A stretch of 64,000 bases of DNA from contig NZ_LJWX01000002.1 in assembly GCF_001431705.1 (NCBI RefSeq), positions 897,352 to 961,351 on the forward strand, given 5' to 3'. This document shows, piece after piece, positions 1 through 10,430 of the stretch (position 1 is its first letter; each line of letters begins with the position of its first letter). This DNA is from Ferrovum sp. JA12. GTDB taxonomy: Bacteria; Pseudomonadota; Gammaproteobacteria; Burkholderiales; Ferrovaceae. A model generated the notes under the pieces. The model was not told the DNA's origin. It was given only the letters and a program-made list of their open reading frames with translations, and searched no databases. Both the position numbers and the translations under genes were made by a program.

Positions 1-42
1 GTCAAACATATCAGCCGAAGGATTGGGTATGGAATCAGACAT
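1..42 (-). CDS. 5' end of an unidentified gene (partial, runs off the window)
   Basis: Only 14 codons are visible, beginning MSDSIPNPSADMFD. An ATG at 42-40 lies two bases after the stop codon of phaZ, and an AGAGG ribosome-binding site sits about seven bases upstream inside the end of phaZ. This is good evidence for a co-transcribed next gene on the minus strand. The product cannot be recognised from 14 residues. Its position behind a PHB depolymerase makes a polyhydroxyalkanoate-related protein possible, but that is inference. Confidence 0.55.
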   Translation of the reverse strand, partial: MSDSIPNPSADMFD

Positions 43-44
43 AA

Positions 45-1265
45 TTAAGCCTCTTGTTCAATAAAGGATTTAATAGTTGGGTAAATCATTTCTCTAAAAC
101 GACGACCACTAAAGATCCCATAGTGACCCACGTCCTTAGCCACTAAATACTGCCTATGTTGCTCGGGAATACTGCCACACAACTCGTGGGCTGCCATGGT
201 TTGTCCATTGCCAGAGATATCATCTAACTCCCCTTCCACCGTCAATAAGGCAGTTTTAGTGATTGCATCGGGGCGGACCAACTCGCCGCATGAGGTTAAT
301 GTTCCCTCAGCCAGTGCATGGCGATGAAAAACACGATCTAATGTTTCAAGATAATACTCAGCAGGTAAATCCATCACCGCATTATATTCATCATAAAAGT
401 TACGGTGGACGTTAGCGTTTTCCCCGTCACCTCGCACTAACTGATAAAAAAACTCTTGATGGGAATTAATATGTCTGCCAGGATTCATGGCCACAAAACC
501 AGCATGTTGCAGAAAACCAGGATATACCTGGCGTAAGTACCCCGGGTATTTCACTGGAACACGATAAATAACTCGACTTTCAAACCATGACAAAGGATGC
601 GATTTAGCAAAATTATTGACTGTTGTCGGATTTTTACGGGTATCAATGGGGCCACCCATCATCACCATTGACTTAGGTACCAAAGGTTCTTGATGGGCTG
701 ACATCAGTGAGACCGCAACTAGTACAGGAACAGTTGGTTGGCAGACGGACACGATATGTGTATCAGAACCAATAAAACGAATAATTTCTTGAATATATCT
801 AACATAATCATCAAAGCCAAAAGGTCCATGAGACAAAGGCACCAGTTTAGCATCTACCCAATCGGTGACCCATACCTCAAAGTCTTTCACAAAGGTACGC
901 ACTGTGTCGCGTAGCAATGTAGCGTAATGGCCTGATAAGGGCGCTACAATTAATACTTTAGGTTGCGCAGTATTCATGCCAACCTTCGTAAAACGTTTTA
1001 AGTGACAGAACGGAAAATCTAACACTGTCTCTTCGACAACAGTATAAAGTTGACCAGATACCTCCACATGGTCAATACCAAATACAGGTTTTTCATACCG
1101 TTGGGTAGTTCTGAGAAACACCTCAGAACTGGCAGAGATAATTCGTCCTGCAGGAGTATAGCTTAAAGGACTAAAGGGGCTACCATAAAGGTGGGCTGCT
1201 GTTTCAGCCCAAGCACGAAGTGATGAGACGGAGGTATGTTGTAATTCATGCAACTCATAAAGCAT
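45..1265 (-). CDS. phaZ: intracellular poly(3-hydroxybutyrate) depolymerase
   Basis: A 406-residue protein of the intracellular PhaZ family, which breaks down stored PHB granules in the cytoplasm to hydroxybutyrate oligomers. The N-terminus (MLYELHELQH) and the overall length fit the family. The lipase-box-like motif VCQPT near residue 175 carries a cysteine where most alpha/beta hydrolases have serine, as is known for the Ralstonia-type PhaZ. The GHYGIFSGRRFR segment near the C-terminus supplies the catalytic histidine. It is followed by a second gene two bases downstream. It implies that the organism makes PHB, although no synthase is seen in this window. Confidence 0.9.
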   Translation of the reverse strand: MLYELHELQHTSVSSLRAWAETAAHLYGSPFSPLSYTPAGRIISASSEVFLRTTQRYEKPVFGIDHVEVSGQLYTVVEETVLDFPFCHLKRFTKVGMNTAQPKVLIVAPLSGHYATLLRDTVRTFVKDFEVWVTDWVDAKLVPLSHGPFGFDDYVRYIQEIIRFIGSDTHIVSVCQPTVPVLVAVSLMSAHQEPLVPKSMVMMGGPIDTRKNPTTVNNFAKSHPLSWFESRVIYRVPVKYPGYLRQVYPGFLQHAGFVAMNPGRHINSHQEFFYQLVRGDGENANVHRNFYDEYNAVMDLPAEYYLETLDRVFHRHALAEGTLTSCGELVRPDAITKTALLTVEGELDDISGNGQTMAAHELCGSIPEQHRQYLVAKDVGHYGIFSGRRFREMIYPTIKSFIEQEA

Positions 1266-1382
1266 AGATGTCTCCCTATGTAGTAAATCGCTTAGTTCAG
1301 CTAGAGTAACACTTAAAAGATAAAATATTGTAACAATCAGGTAAACTTCTCACATAAATAAATTTATGACTCATTATAAACC

Positions 1383-2333
1383 ATGCAAAAATATTCTTTA
1401 TTCCCTCCCATTGACCCCTATCAGAAAGGACGCTTAACTGTAGGGGATATCCATGAAATCTATTGGGAACAATCTGGTCACCCTCAAGGAATTCCTGTGG
1501 TTTTCCTGCATGGGGGACCGGGCGCTGGTGCCGGCCCCATGCATCGCCAATTTTTTGATCCAACGGTTTATCGAATCATCATTTTTGACCAACGCGGGGC
1601 AGGTCGTTCGACCCCACTTGGTGAAACGCGAGACAATACAACCCCCTTGTTAATTGAGGATATGGAACAATTAAGGCGTTTATTAGGGATCAATCAATGG
1701 CTTATATTTGGGGGATCTTGGGGAAGTACTTTAGCTTTAGCTTATGCCCAAAGTCATCCTGACCGGTGTCTGGGATTGATTTTAAGAGGTATTTTCCTGT
1801 GCAGAAAAAGCGAGATTGATTGGTTTCTCTATGGCATTAAAACCTTTTTTCCTGAAGCATGGGGGGAGTTAACCGCCTTGATTCCAGAGCATGAGAGGGG
1901 TAACTTGCTAGAGGCTTACCATCGCCGTCTACAGGATGCTGATCCCAAAATACACTTAACAGCCGCCCGCAAATGGAGCGCATTTGAAGGGGCTTGTTCC
2001 ACGCTAATGCCTAACCCTGCTTTAGTGAGCCACTTTGGTAGCGATGCGGTGGCCTTAGGTTTAGCTCGTATTGAAGCGCATTACTTTACGCATAATATTT
2101 TCTTACCCGACAATAGCCTGCTCAACAATATTGATCGCATTCGTCATCTACCAGGAATCATCGTTCAAGGTCGCTATGATGCTGTATGTCCCATTGTCAC
2201 CGCTGACGAACTCCACCGAGCCTGGCCTGAAGCCACTTATCAGATTATTGCTGACGCAGGGCACTCGGCTTTTGAACCTGGCATACTCAGTGCTCTAGTT
2301 GCAGCCACAGAAAACTTTAAGCACTATTTTTAA
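1383..2333 (+). CDS. pip: proline iminopeptidase
   Basis: A 316-residue cytoplasmic serine peptidase of family S33 that removes N-terminal proline from peptides. The alpha/beta-hydrolase signatures are clear: oxyanion segment HGGPGAG near residue 43, DQRGAGRS near 74, nucleophile elbow GGSWGS near 110, and a late Asp (GRYDAVCP) and His (DAGHSAFEP). Length and N-terminus match bacterial Pip. It is transcribed away from phaZ, and its last 17 bases overlap the 3' end of the convergent Nudix gene. Confidence 0.92.
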   Translation: MQKYSLFPPIDPYQKGRLTVGDIHEIYWEQSGHPQGIPVVFLHGGPGAGAGPMHRQFFDPTVYRIIIFDQRGAGRSTPLGETRDNTTPLLIEDMEQLRRLLGINQWLIFGGSWGSTLALAYAQSHPDRCLGLILRGIFLCRKSEIDWFLYGIKTFFPEAWGELTALIPEHERGNLLEAYHRRLQDADPKIHLTAARKWSAFEGACSTLMPNPALVSHFGSDAVALGLARIEAHYFTHNIFLPDNSLLNNIDRIRHLPGIIVQGRYDAVCPIVTADELHRAWPEATYQIIADAGHSAFEPGILSALVAATENFKHYF

Positions 2334-2955
2334 GCTCCGCGAACAGGGTATGGTAGAGATTAACTAACATACCCGCCGTAGCCCCCCATATTGTCTTATC
2401 GTGATATTGAAAGAGGTAGTATTGTCTGCTCCGACCTTCAAACTCATCTTTTGTGAGAGCATGACGTTTAGGATCAAAGAAGAAACTCAAAGGTACCTCA
2501 AAAATAGCATCAACTTCAAAGGGGTCAGGGGTAAGAGAGAATGGAGGATTGACCCAGCCCACCCAAGGACTTACCTTGAAACCTGAAGGAATAAAATACT
2601 CTTGAAGAGCCCCTAAAATTTCAACTTTATCTCGACCTAGGCCAATTTCTTCCTCTGTCTCTCTTAAAGCCGTTATCAATGTATCGCCATCTTCAGGATC
2701 AATGCGCCCACCAGGAAAACTTATTTGCCCTGCATGATGATATAAATGAGTGGTTCTTTGAGTCAGTAATACTTGTATTCCCTCTGGTTTATTAACAAGG
2801 GGGATTAAGACTGCCGCAGGAATTGCCTGTGCACGTGCTTGATCGCTCATCATGAAGCGCCCGTCAAAGAGTTCCACAGAGCTATTTGCTTGTAAACGAT
2901 GTTGTATCCATTCCCTTGATAACAACAGAGAATCACCGGTATTTTTGTTCAACAT
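2317..2955 (-). CDS. nudL: Nudix hydrolase, CoA pyrophosphatase type
   Basis: A 212-residue Nudix hydrolase related to E. coli NudL (YeaB), which is thought to cleave coenzyme A or its derivatives to 4'-phosphopantetheine and 3',5'-ADP. The preceding stretch LLTQRTTHLYHHAGQISFPGG and the Nudix box (GG at residues 97-98, then RETEEEIGL) are both present. The LxxHxGQISFPGGR pattern is typical of the CoA-type subgroup. It lies 27 bp downstream of pfp on the same strand and its end overlaps pip. Substrate assignment is by family only. Confidence 0.8.
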   Translation of the reverse strand: MLNKNTGDSLLLSREWIQHRLQANSSVELFDGRFMMSDQARAQAIPAAVLIPLVNKPEGIQVLLTQRTTHLYHHAGQISFPGGRIDPEDGDTLITALRETEEEIGLGRDKVEILGALQEYFIPSGFKVSPWVGWVNPPFSLTPDPFEVDAIFEVPLSFFFDPKRHALTKDEFEGRSRQYYLFQYHDKTIWGATAGMLVNLYHTLFAELKNSA

Positions 2956-2982
2956 AGCGAAAAAAAGTTGATAAAAACAAGC

Positions 2983-4257
2983 TCATGATTGCGATGTAAA
3001 CCGGGTTTTTAACTTTTTTGGCACGGATTTATTGATTAAAGTGACATAATCAGGTAAACCTCTTTGATAGGGAGGATAGTCCTCTCCTTCAATCAAGGGA
3101 GACAAATAGCGTCTTGCTTGCTGCGTGATGCCGTAGCCGTCTCGCGTGATAAAGTTTTTAGGCAGCATTTTCTCTTGATTGGCAACTTTTGCTAAGGGTA
3201 CCATGCCTATTTGCCAGCGATAGGGCTCATTACTCAGCCTCTCAATTATAGGCATTACTGCCGTGTATCCTTTTAAGGCAAACTGCACAGCAGCCTTGCC
3301 CACCGCATAAGCTTGCTCCACATCTGTTTTGGAAGCCAAATGACGGGCTGCTCGCTGTAAATAATCCGCCACAGCCCAATGATATTTATAACCCAGTTTT
3401 TCTCGTACGAGAGAAGCGATCACAGGAGCCACGCCACCTAATTGAGCGTGACCAAAAGCATCTTTTAAACCGGTTTCCGAGAGGAATTGTCCATTTTCGT
3501 TGCGTATTCCCTCCGATACACCAATGACACAATAACCGTACTTGTCAACACACTCTTTGACCCGTTTTAAAAAGCTCTCAGGATTAAAAGGAACCTCAGG
3601 AAAAAGAAGTATATGAGGTGGCTGTCCTTTCCTCTCAGAGGCCAAACCACAGGCTGCCGTAATCCAACCAGCATGGCGACCCATTACCTCTAATATAAAT
3701 ACTTTAGTAGATGTTTTAGCCATGGACGCCACATCAAAACCGGCTTCGCGAATAGAAGTCGCCACATATTTCGCCACCGAACCAAAACCCGGACAACAAT
3801 CTGTTAATGGTAAGTCGTTATCGACAGTTTTGGGAATACCAACACACATCAATGGGTAACTCATTTCCTCTGCCATCAAGGATACCTTGTGGGTGGTATC
3901 TTGTGAGTCTCCACCACCATTATAAAAAAAGTAACCTATCTGATGTGCTTTAAACACCTCAATGAGTCGCTGATAAGAAGCCCTGTCCTGCTCCAAACTT
4001 TTTAATTTAAAGCGAGCAGAACCAAATGCTCCTGAGGGAGTATATTTTAAAGCACGGATAGCTTCAGTACTCTCAAAAGTTGTATCGATGAGATCCTCTT
4101 CGAGAGCACCTAAAATACCGTTACGACCACATAATACTTTACCTATCTTAGTTGGATTGCGTCGTGCTGTTTCAATAACCCCACAAGCGCTGGCATTAAT
4201 CACTGCGGTAACGCCACCGGATTGAGCATAAAATGCATTCATGGGTGATTTTTTCAT
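2983..4257 (-). CDS. pfp: PPi-dependent 6-phosphofructokinase
   Basis: A 424-residue phosphofructokinase interconverting fructose 6-phosphate and fructose 1,6-bisphosphate. The GIPKTVDND motif has the lysine typical of pyrophosphate users where E. coli PfkA has glycine (GTIDND), so PPi rather than ATP is the expected donor and the reaction would be reversible. The phosphoryl-donor loop reads NGGGDSQDT, a variant of the usual GGDDS. The start is the first ATG, preceded closely by GGGGGAG. It follows adk by 11 bp in the kdsB-adk-pfp order seen in several betaproteobacterial autotrophs and methylotrophs. Confidence 0.9.
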   Translation of the reverse strand: MKKSPMNAFYAQSGGVTAVINASACGVIETARRNPTKIGKVLCGRNGILGALEEDLIDTTFESTEAIRALKYTPSGAFGSARFKLKSLEQDRASYQRLIEVFKAHQIGYFFYNGGGDSQDTTHKVSLMAEEMSYPLMCVGIPKTVDNDLPLTDCCPGFGSVAKYVATSIREAGFDVASMAKTSTKVFILEVMGRHAGWITAACGLASERKGQPPHILLFPEVPFNPESFLKRVKECVDKYGYCVIGVSEGIRNENGQFLSETGLKDAFGHAQLGGVAPVIASLVREKLGYKYHWAVADYLQRAARHLASKTDVEQAYAVGKAAVQFALKGYTAVMPIIERLSNEPYRWQIGMVPLAKVANQEKMLPKNFITRDGYGITQQARRYLSPLIEGEDYPPYQRGLPDYVTLINKSVPKKLKTRFTSQS

Positions 4258-4268
4258 GGCTCCCCCAG

Positions 4269-5714
<1,446 letters not shown>

Positions 5715-5715
<1 letters not shown>

Positions 5716-5897
5716 TACTTAATCTCCTCGTCCGCCGGTAACTCTCTCGCCTCCTGTTGGAGCATCACAGGGATATCATTACGAATCGGAAAAGCAAGAC
5801 GACAGGGAGAACAAATCAATTCACTTCTACCCATTTTTTTTATTAATGGTCCTTTACATAAAGGACATACTAGAATTTCCAATAATTTAGGATCCAT
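5715..5897 (-). CDS. Trm112/YcaR-family small zinc-ribbon-like protein
   Basis: A 60-residue protein beginning [18 protein letters not shown], with one CPLC and one CSPC pair (four cysteines) that could bind zinc. It belongs to the Trm112p-like UPF0434 family, almost always found between lpxK and kdsB in proteobacteria. Eukaryotic Trm112 activates methyltransferases, but the bacterial role is not settled. Its start lies 11 bp inside the end of lpxK and its stop overlaps kdsB by one base, indicating translational coupling. Confidence 0.88.
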
Positions 5898-6903
5898 GTT
5901 TTACTCTCCACTGACTTAATTTGGCTTCTAACCATTGATAAAAAGCTTTATCAACGTGAGCGTGAACTTTCAACATCCAAGCATTAGAAGGAGCGAACGT
6001 TTTACATTTTATCCCATCTTTCTCTGTCATTAGGATTTTATGCTGATCCCAACCCTGTAAATCTTTTTCTTGATAGGCATGATGATCTTCAAAAAAACGA
6101 GTGTTGAGTACCTCAATATTAAGTAAATGGAGAGTTTGCATAAAACGTCCTGGATTACCAATGGCACAGGTAACATAGCAAGGTTGATCTGTAAACAGAT
6201 TAGCCTCTTCAATTAAAGAGATATCCTTAACATTTACCCAATAATCAGCCACCAATTGCATGGTGAATAGGCACTGATGGGTAAAAGTATGTTGCTGTGT
6301 AGCGCCATTAACGATCACCGCATCCACAGAATTCAATCGACTCTTAGGCTCACGCAGGGGACCTGCCGGTAGTAAATATTCATTACCCAATTCTCTCAGA
6401 CCATCAATCACGACAATTTCCACATCGCGCTGAAGACCGTAATGCTGTAACCCATCATCAGAGAGCACTATGTCAATTTCAGGATATTCCTTCAAAAGCT
6501 CCAGTCCCGCGAGATACCTGTCTTTACCCACTGCCACGGGAACTTTAGCTTCTTGGAATATCAATAACGGCTCATCACCGACCAATGAAGCCCCGTCCCC
6601 CTCTTTAATGAGAGCTACATCTTTAATTTGCCCCTGATAGCCACGCGTAATGACTCCAGGTTGAAACCCTTTTTCTTTTAACCATTGACACAAGGAAATG
6701 ACCAAGGGTGTTTTACCTGTGCCACCCACTGTGATATTACCCACCACCAACACAGGAACTGGCAAAGCATGGCTTTTAATAAAACCATAGGTGTAGAGCC
6801 ACGTTCTTATATTAATAAGAAAACGAAATAACCCACTCAGAGGAACGAACAACCAATTAACGCGCTGAGAATACCAGATATCAAGAAACCATTGCTGACT
6901 CAT
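5887..6903 (-). CDS. lpxK: tetraacyldisaccharide 4'-kinase
   Basis: A 338-residue inner-membrane-associated kinase that phosphorylates the lipid A disaccharide at the 4' position. An N-terminal hydrophobic segment (about residues 15-33) precedes the P-loop [13 protein letters not shown], and SDDGLQHY carries the catalytic Asp region typical of LpxK. Length is normal for the family. It begins one base after the exbD stop and overlaps the next gene. Confidence 0.95.
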   Translation of the reverse strand: MSQQWFLDIWYSQRVNWLFVPLSGLFRFLINIRTWLYTYGFIKSHALPVPVLVVGNITVGGTGKTPLVISLCQWLKEKGFQPGVITRGYQGQIKDVALIKEGDGASLVGDEPLLIFQEAKVPVAVGKDRYLAGLELLKEYPEIDIVLSDDGLQHYGLQRDVEIVVIDGLRELGNEYLLPAGPLREPKSRLNSVDAVIVNGATQQHTFTHQCLFTMQLVADYWVNVKDISLIEEANLFTDQPCYVTCAIGNPGRFMQTLHLLNIEVLNTRFFEDHHAYQEKDLQGWDQHKILMTEKDGIKCKTFAPSNAWMLKVHAHVDKAFYQWLEAKLSQWRVKHGS

Positions 6904-6904
6904 A

Positions 6905-7324
6905 CTAATGATTTTTTTCTTCAGTCACCAAGGTGAAATGACTAAAGCCTAAATTTTGAAAATCACTGATCACTTGCATCACACTCCCATGAGAGAGATT
7001 TTTATCAGCCCTAATAACAATATAAACATTCATCGGCTGCTTAATTTGTTTACTCAACCATTGCTTGAGTTCAGTAGGCTGTCTGGACCATAGGTGCTGA
7101 TTTATTTTGACTATTCCCGAAATATCCATATCCACCTCAATAGTCTCATCATTATTCATGACCATACTCTTTGCACTTCCCTGCGGCAGAACAATATTCA
7201 AACCCTGTTGATGGACAAAGGTACTCGATACCATAAGAAAAATGACAATGACCAATAGAATATCAATCATCGGAATTAAATTTATTTCCGGATCCTCTCG
7301 GCGTTGCCCTCTACGAAAGTCCAT
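6905..7324 (-). CDS. exbD: ExbD/TolR-family biopolymer transport protein
   Basis: A 139-residue inner-membrane protein with one N-terminal transmembrane helix (LIPMIDILLVIVIFLM) that contains the conserved, functionally essential Asp, followed by a periplasmic domain. With ExbB it uses the proton motive force to energise TonB-dependent outer-membrane uptake, or a Tol-like function. The start at 7324 (MDFRRGQRREDPEINLIP) matches the family. An upstream in-frame ATG at 7348 is possible. It overlaps the end of exbB by 14 bp. No tonB is adjacent. Confidence 0.9.
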   Translation of the reverse strand: MDFRRGQRREDPEINLIPMIDILLVIVIFLMVSSTFVHQQGLNIVLPQGSAKSMVMNNDETIEVDMDISGIVKINQHLWSRQPTELKQWLSKQIKQPMNVYIVIRADKNLSHGSVMQVISDFQNLGFSHFTLVTEEKNH

Positions 7325-7925
7325 GGTCTCTGTATTTCGTGAGTTCATCCACCAATTGAATAGCCTGCTGTTCCATTTCTACAGCAAAAAAATCTATCCG
7401 CGAACGATAAAAACGATAAAAAATCATACTTGGAATGGCTACCACGAGACCAAAAGCTGTGTTGTATAACGCTACAGATATCCCTCTAGAGAGTTGCTCT
7501 GCGTGAGCGGTTAGGGTGCTATCTTGGCCAAAAAGAATAATCATCCCAACTACTGTCCCTAACAGACCTAATAAAGGGCTTACCGCCGCGATAGTGCCTA
7601 GCATGGGCAAGTTCTTCTCGCAACGCATCACCATACTTCTACCACTTTCTTCAATGGCTTCTTTAATTAATTCTCGGGTTGTATGGCGATACCGGATGGC
7701 AACTGTGAGCACCGCTCCTAAAGCAGATTGTTGAGCTATATTTTCTAATTTTTCTTTACTTAAAGACCCAGACTGCTCAAGCTTAATAACCGTTTCCAAT
7801 AAACCCTTGGGGACTATGAGAGAAGTTCTCAGTGCCAAGGCACGGTCAATGATAATAGCTAAACTTAATATGGACGCGACCAACAACAGTAAAATCGGCC
7901 ATCCCGCTTCACTTAATAATTGCAT
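7311..7925 (-). CDS. exbB: ExbB/TolQ/MotA-family proton channel protein
   Basis: A 204-residue inner-membrane protein with three predicted membrane helices: about residues 8-28, 108-135 (LGTIAAVSPLLGLLGTVVGMI) and 155-175. The GLLGTV motif and the second and third helices are characteristic of ExbB/TolQ. It is the first gene of an exbB-exbD-lpxK-trm112-kdsB-adk-pfp-nudL minus-strand run and so probably lies just behind that run's promoter in the 7926-8176 spacer. Confidence 0.9.
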   Translation of the reverse strand: MQLLSEAGWPILLLLVASILSLAIIIDRALALRTSLIVPKGLLETVIKLEQSGSLSKEKLENIAQQSALGAVLTVAIRYRHTTRELIKEAIEESGRSMVMRCEKNLPMLGTIAAVSPLLGLLGTVVGMIILFGQDSTLTAHAEQLSRGISVALYNTAFGLVVAIPSMIFYRFYRSRIDFFAVEMEQQAIQLVDELTKYRDHGLS

Positions 7926-8000
7926 TACACACCTGTGCGCTTAGGGATAGAATAAAACAATAGTTTAATAGAATTATCACCAAATGGCGATGCCTAAAAG

Positions 8001-8023
8001 TTGTCCACAAATTCTGTGGATAA
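8001..8023. promoter_or_regulatory. inverted pair of DnaA-box-like sites between exbB and xseA
   Basis: TTGTCCACA at 8001-8009 differs by one base from the DnaA box TTATCCACA. TGTGGATAA at 8015-8023 is a perfect box on the other strand. The two face each other across five bases, in an AT-rich 251-bp divergent spacer. DnaA binding is inferred from sequence alone. The spacer otherwise holds only the promoters presumably needed by exbB and xseA. Confidence 0.45.
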
Positions 8024-8176
8024 GTTTGTGAACAGTTTTTATAAAATATAATTAACCCACTAATAAATAAGTGTTTTTTTTGAAGAGAGTAAATTTTATA
8101 CAACTCATTTTTATCCAATTACACTATTGACTTTAATCATTTACTTGCAACACTAAGATTCTCAACGGTTAATTAC

Positions 8177-9508
8177 ATGAACATTAGAAATAACAACACT
8201 CTTGAGGAAATTACCTCTGCAAAAGCACCACTGACCGAGAATGTGGTTACCGTTTCGGACTTTACTAGTCGCTTACAGCGCCTACTCGAGAACGCAGTAC
8301 CTATAATTTGGATTCAAGGAGAAATCTCTAACTTTTCTCGAGCAAGTTCTGGCCACTGGTATTTTCAACTGAAAGATGAGAATGCTCAAATTAGTTGCGT
8401 AATGTTTCGCCTTAAAAATCAGAGAATAGATTGGGCTCCCAAAGAGGGAATGGCAGTGGAACTCAGAGGGGTAACCTCTTATTATGGTCTAGGTGGTAAG
8501 ACACAAATTACCGTAGAAAATATACGTCAAGCAGGCTTAGGACGTTTATACGAAGCTTTTAATGCCTTAAAACTGAAATTAGAACAAGAAGGGTTATTTG
8601 CACCGCATCATAAAAAATCATTACCCGTCTCGCCGCGTTCAATTGGCATTATCACCTCGCCCATGGCAGCGGCTCTGCGTGATGTGCTATCTACTTTAAA
8701 ACGGCGTGCCCCAAACATTACTCTCATTATTTATCCAACTCGCGTTCAAGGACAAGGTGCAGCCGAAGACATTGCTGCCACTATTAATGTGGCAAATCAA
8801 CGACAGGAATGTGAAGTCATTATTCTCTGTCGAGGCGGTGGCAGCATTGAAGATCTTTGGGCTTACAATGAAGAGGTAGTGGCGCGCGCTATATATCGCT
8901 CACAACTCCCCCTAATCAGCGGCATTGGACATGAAACGGATTTCACTATTGCTGATTTTGTAGCCGATGAACGTGCTCCAACACCTACCGCAGCGGCTGA
9001 AATGGTGAGCCCGGACAGATCTCAACAACTCAAACAGTTAAATCAAAGTCAATCACGTCTACATGTGCATATCAACAGAGTGATTGAGCGTGAGATGCTT
9101 CGTGTTGACCAATATAACGAAAGATTTCCAAGTCTGTTTAAAATACGGTTATCACAACAATCTGTGTTACTCTCCCAACTACAACAAAAATTAATTCATC
9201 CGGGACAGCGCATTCATCAACAGCAACAACATATTAAACAAATCGCTATTCGCTTTAACTTGGCTAATAAAAGAGTGTTTCAGCGTTATCGGGAAAAATT
9301 AATAAATACCGAACAATCACTTCAGTATCTAAATCCGCAAAGCATTATGGCAAGAGGATTTTCTATTGTTCGCAATCAGCAAGGAAAAATTATTAGTCAA
9401 ATACAACAGACCTCCCTCAATACATCTATTAGTATTCAATTTCATCAAGGGGAAGCCAAAGCGGTTGTTACTGATCTGACAGATCAACCTAATAATGCTC
9501 TGAAATAA
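8177..9508 (+). CDS. xseA: exodeoxyribonuclease VII large subunit
   Basis: A 443-residue catalytic subunit of exonuclease VII, which degrades single-stranded DNA from both ends together with XseB. It shows an N-terminal OB-fold (about residues 25-125, WIQGEISNFSRASSGHWYF), then the catalytic core with RGGGSIEDLWAYNEE and GIGHETDFTIADFVAD-type motifs, and a C-terminal coiled-coil region rich in Gln. It is monocistronic and overlaps the end of convergent miaA by 20 bp. xseB is not in the window. Confidence 0.96.
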   Translation: MNIRNNNTLEEITSAKAPLTENVVTVSDFTSRLQRLLENAVPIIWIQGEISNFSRASSGHWYFQLKDENAQISCVMFRLKNQRIDWAPKEGMAVELRGVTSYYGLGGKTQITVENIRQAGLGRLYEAFNALKLKLEQEGLFAPHHKKSLPVSPRSIGIITSPMAAALRDVLSTLKRRAPNITLIIYPTRVQGQGAAEDIAATINVANQRQECEVIILCRGGGSIEDLWAYNEEVVARAIYRSQLPLISGIGHETDFTIADFVADERAPTPTAAAEMVSPDRSQQLKQLNQSQSRLHVHINRVIEREMLRVDQYNERFPSLFKIRLSQQSVLLSQLQQKLIHPGQRIHQQQQHIKQIAIRFNLANKRVFQRYREKLINTEQSLQYLNPQSIMARGFSIVRNQQGKIISQIQQTSLNTSISIQFHQGEAKAVVTDLTDQPNNALK

Positions 9509-10427
9509 ATGGTTTTACAATCGATAACAGGTCGCTTTTTGTCTCACTTCGAAAGGGATCTAAAGTGATCAAATGAGGCCAACTACGCAACCAAGTGAGC
9601 TGTCTTTTGGCAAGTTGTCGAGTGGCGAAAATCCCACTAGAGAGCATTGTTTGATAATCAATTTCTTGCTCTAAATACTGCCACATTTGACGGTAGCCCA
9701 CACAGCGCATTGAAGGTAGATCTGCATGTAAAGCAAAACGTTCCTTGAGCGCCATCAACTCTTGTTCCAGACCTAATTCCAGCATTTGCTTAAAACGTAA
9801 CTCAATTCTTTGATGTAACGAAGCTCTATCCTCAGGGATCAAGGCAAGTGACAATACTGGGCCTGACCATGCGGTTTTCTTCTGATCTTGATGAAAGGAA
9901 GATAATGGACGACCCGTCAGCATATAAACTTCTAAGGCTCGTTGAATACGCTGCGCATCATTTTCTTTAAGGCGCATAGCCAATTCAGCATCAATACTCA
10001 TCAAGCGTTGATGTAAAGCCGGCCACCCTAGCCTATTCGCTTCCTCATCAAGTTGTGCTCGAAGCGTTTGGTTGGCCGAAGGTAAGTCGTTAAAACCTGA
10101 TAAAAGTGCCTTAAAGTACAACATCGTGCCACCAATTAAAAATGGAACTTTTCCTCTATTGGTTATATTGTCAACATGACGCGCTGCGTCAAGAGCAAAC
10201 TGATGAGCCGAATAACTCTGGGGAGGATCTAGGATATCTATCAGATGATGCGCAATATTCTGTCTTGTATGAAGATCTGGCTTAGCGGTTCCAATATCCA
10301 TATAACGGTAGATCGTTGCTGAATCCACAGCGATAATTTCACCATTGAATTCTGTTGCTAAGGCTAAGGCCAAATCACTTTTACCAGAGGCAGTGGGGCC
10401 CATTAAACAAATGATGGGGGGGTACAA
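9489..10427 (-). CDS. miaA: tRNA dimethylallyltransferase
   Basis: A 312-residue enzyme that adds a dimethylallyl group to A37 of tRNAs reading UNN codons. The P-loop GPTASGKSDLA near residue 10, the VDSATIYRYMDIGTAKP motif and the GGTMLYFKAL motif are all present. No ATG is available before the P-loop and a stop codon lies six bases upstream, so the start is TTG at 10427, with an AGGA box 9 bp upstream inside the end of mutL. It follows mutL by 3 bp. Confidence 0.95.
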   Translation of the reverse strand: MYPPIICLMGPTASGKSDLALALATEFNGEIIAVDSATIYRYMDIGTAKPDLHTRQNIAHHLIDILDPPQSYSAHQFALDAARHVDNITNRGKVPFLIGGTMLYFKALLSGFNDLPSANQTLRAQLDEEANRLGWPALHQRLMSIDAELAMRLKENDAQRIQRALEVYMLTGRPLSSFHQDQKKTAWSGPVLSLALIPEDRASLHQRIELRFKQMLELGLEQELMALKERFALHADLPSMRCVGYRQMWQYLEQEIDYQTMLSSGIFATRQLAKRQLTWLRSWPHLITLDPFRSETKSDLLSIVKPFISEHY

Positions 10428-10430
10428 AAT

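Noticed and set aside
1297-1563. 88-codon minus-strand frame between phaZ and pip
   Set aside because: It lies mostly antisense within the pip coding region and has no family motif.
7909-8118. 69-codon minus-strand frame upstream of exbB
   Set aside because: It overlaps the exbB start in another frame, is made of AT-rich spacer sequence and contains the DnaA-like boxes; no protein features.
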